Shown piece after piece: positions 5,835 through 6,390 of a stretch of 6,390 nucleotides of DNA. A program made the position numbers and the translations under genes. Within the stretch, counting starts at the first letter, position 1. The number at the start of each line of letters is the position of its first letter. The notes under the pieces were generated by a model. That model was not told where the DNA came from. It saw only the letters and a list, made by a program, of their open reading frames with translations, and made no database searches. The DNA comes from Clostridia bacterium (GTDB lineage Bacteria > Bacillota > Clostridia > Lachnospirales > Anaerotignaceae): the NCBI GenBank assembly GCA_900757025.1, contig CAAEMG010000056.1, positions 1 to 6,390 of the forward strand, given 5' to 3'.

Positions 5835-5862
5835 ATAATACAAAATTTTCCGAATTTCACAA
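5835..5862 (-). promoter_or_regulatory. Candidate -35/-10 promoter of the Na/Pi transporter gene
   Basis: On the minus strand TTGTGA (plus 5857-5862) and TATTAT (plus 5835-5840) are 16 bases apart, matching the sigma-A consensus at 4/6 and 5/6. It lies between the terminator of the ABC gene and the transporter start, about 100 bases before the ATG. The -35 box is part of the direct repeat at 5855-5903. Confidence 0.35.
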
Positions 5863-5903
5863 ATAAGCCTTATGCACATTTTACTTTGTTTCACAAAAAA
5901 GCG
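5855..5903. repeat. Pair of 15-base direct repeats upstream of the Na/Pi gene
   Basis: TTTCACAAATAAGCC (5855-5869) and TTTCACAAAAAAGCG (5889-5903) match at 13 of 15 positions and start 34 bases apart. The second copy overlaps the terminator of the ABC gene, and the first overlaps a candidate -35 box of the transporter gene. They could be paired regulator sites or chance similarity in AT-rich DNA. Confidence 0.3.
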
Positions 5904-5954
5904 ATATAGAATATATTTTTTGTCTTTTTAATCATTTATATCCCATATCGCTTT
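5895..5954 (-). terminator. Terminator of the ABC exporter gene
   Basis: AAAGCGATAT (5898-5907) and ATATCGCTTT (5945-5954) form a 10-bp stem; after a 3x3 internal loop, five further A/T pairs (5911-5915 with 5937-5941) extend it. Read on the minus strand the stem ends in TTTTTT at 5900-5895. It lies about 60 bases past the ABC stop codon. On the plus strand CTG and seven T also follow, but no plus-strand gene precedes it. Confidence 0.75.
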
Positions 5955-6014
5955 CTGTTTTTTTAAAATGAAATATTACATTGTAAAATATATGTTAAAT
6001 TTCAGTAAATCAAG

Positions 6015-6390
6015 TTATGCTGTTTCACTGTCGTCAAACTGTGAATTATAAAGTGACGCATAAAAACCGTTTTGTGCCATAAGTTCATCGTGATTTCCTT
6101 GTTCTATTATATCGCCGTCTTTAAGAACAAGTATTATGTCAGCATTTTTTATAGTTGAAAGTCTGTGGGCTATTATAAAACTTGTTCTGCCTTCCATAAG
6201 GTTATCCATAGCCTTTTGTATAAGAACTTCGGTTCTTGTGTCTACAGAGCTTGTTGCCTCGTCAAGTATAAGTATTTTGTTGTCGGCAAGTATAGCACGG
6301 GCTATTGTAAGAAGCTGTTTCTGACCCTGAGAAATATTGCTTGCCTCTTCGTTAAGCTCCATGTTATATCCACCCGGAAGGGTTTTAATA
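6015..6390 (-). CDS. ABC exporter ATP-binding domain, C-terminal part (cut by window edge)
   Basis: The frame is open to the right edge and codes for the last 125 residues of an exporter nucleotide-binding domain; the start lies outside the window. The methionine encoded at 6360-6362 is internal, because the family sequence LPGGYN is already encoded upstream of it. In the visible part: signature ISQGQ (19-23 of the fragment), Walker B ILILDE (39-44) with catalytic Glu44, D-loop SSVD (47-50), and switch His75 in IIAHRLSTI. The ASNISQGQKQLL form and the Asp/Glu-rich C-terminus are typical of the LmrCD/YheHI-like fused-membrane half transporters that pair as heterodimers for drug or lipid export. 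The missing upstream part should hold six transmembrane helices and the Walker A. Because the catalytic Glu is present, this would be the half with the competent site. The substrate cannot be told. Confidence 0.92.
   Translation of the reverse strand, partial: IKTLPGGYNMELNEEASNISQGQKQLLTIARAILADNKILILDEATSSVDTRTEVLIQKAMDNLMEGRTSFIIAHRLSTIKNADIILVLKDGDIIEQGNHDELMAQNGFYASLYNSQFDDSETA

Noticed and set aside
6015..6362. Treating the ATG at 6360-6362 as the start of a short ABC protein.
   Set aside because: The frame continues to the window edge and already encodes the conserved LPGGYN segment, so this Met is internal and the gene is simply cut.

Overview
The window looks like an AT-rich chromosomal segment from a low-GC Firmicute, most likely an anaerobic gut-type clostridium. 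The reasons are the strong AGGAG/GGGGG ribosome sites, the codon use, and the gene families: an AIM24/TIGR00266 protein, a TIGR01212 radical SAM protein, a Na/Pi symporter with a PhoU tail, and a multidrug-type ABC exporter. This is inferred from family knowledge, not from a database match.

Left end (1-730): a decayed prophage scar on the plus strand. A phage scaffold (GP20-type) start runs in frame into what looks like a piece of major capsid protein, with an in-frame stop inside. The scar is richer in G+C (about 49% over 71-199) than the AT-rich DNA that follows. After it come about 400 bases without a clear gene, holding an unassigned open frame, a minus-strand terminator and a long near-perfect palindrome.

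From 730 to the right edge every gene lies on the minus strand. In transcription order, from right to left: the C-terminal part of an ABC exporter ATPase (cut by the window edge) with its terminator; a Na/phosphate symporter with a PhoU-like tail; a two-gene unit of a small P-loop protein followed by a TIGR01212 radical SAM enzyme, ending in a terminator; an AIM24-family protein with its own terminator; and an Amidase_3-type cell-wall amidase with its own terminator next to the phage scar. Hairpins with U-tracts separate most genes, so this looks like a row of short transcription units and not one operon. The only clear operon is the P-loop/radical SAM pair. Those two genes share one reading frame, are separated by a single stop codon, and the second starts at TTG without a visible Shine-Dalgarno.

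No CRISPR array, intact mobile element, tRNA, rRNA or recognisable riboswitch was seen. I do not see a convincing new multi-gene system. The most interesting items are the scaffold-capsid fusion scar, the coupled P-loop/radical SAM pair, the amidase that lacks the usual first zinc histidine, and the palindrome at 650-697.
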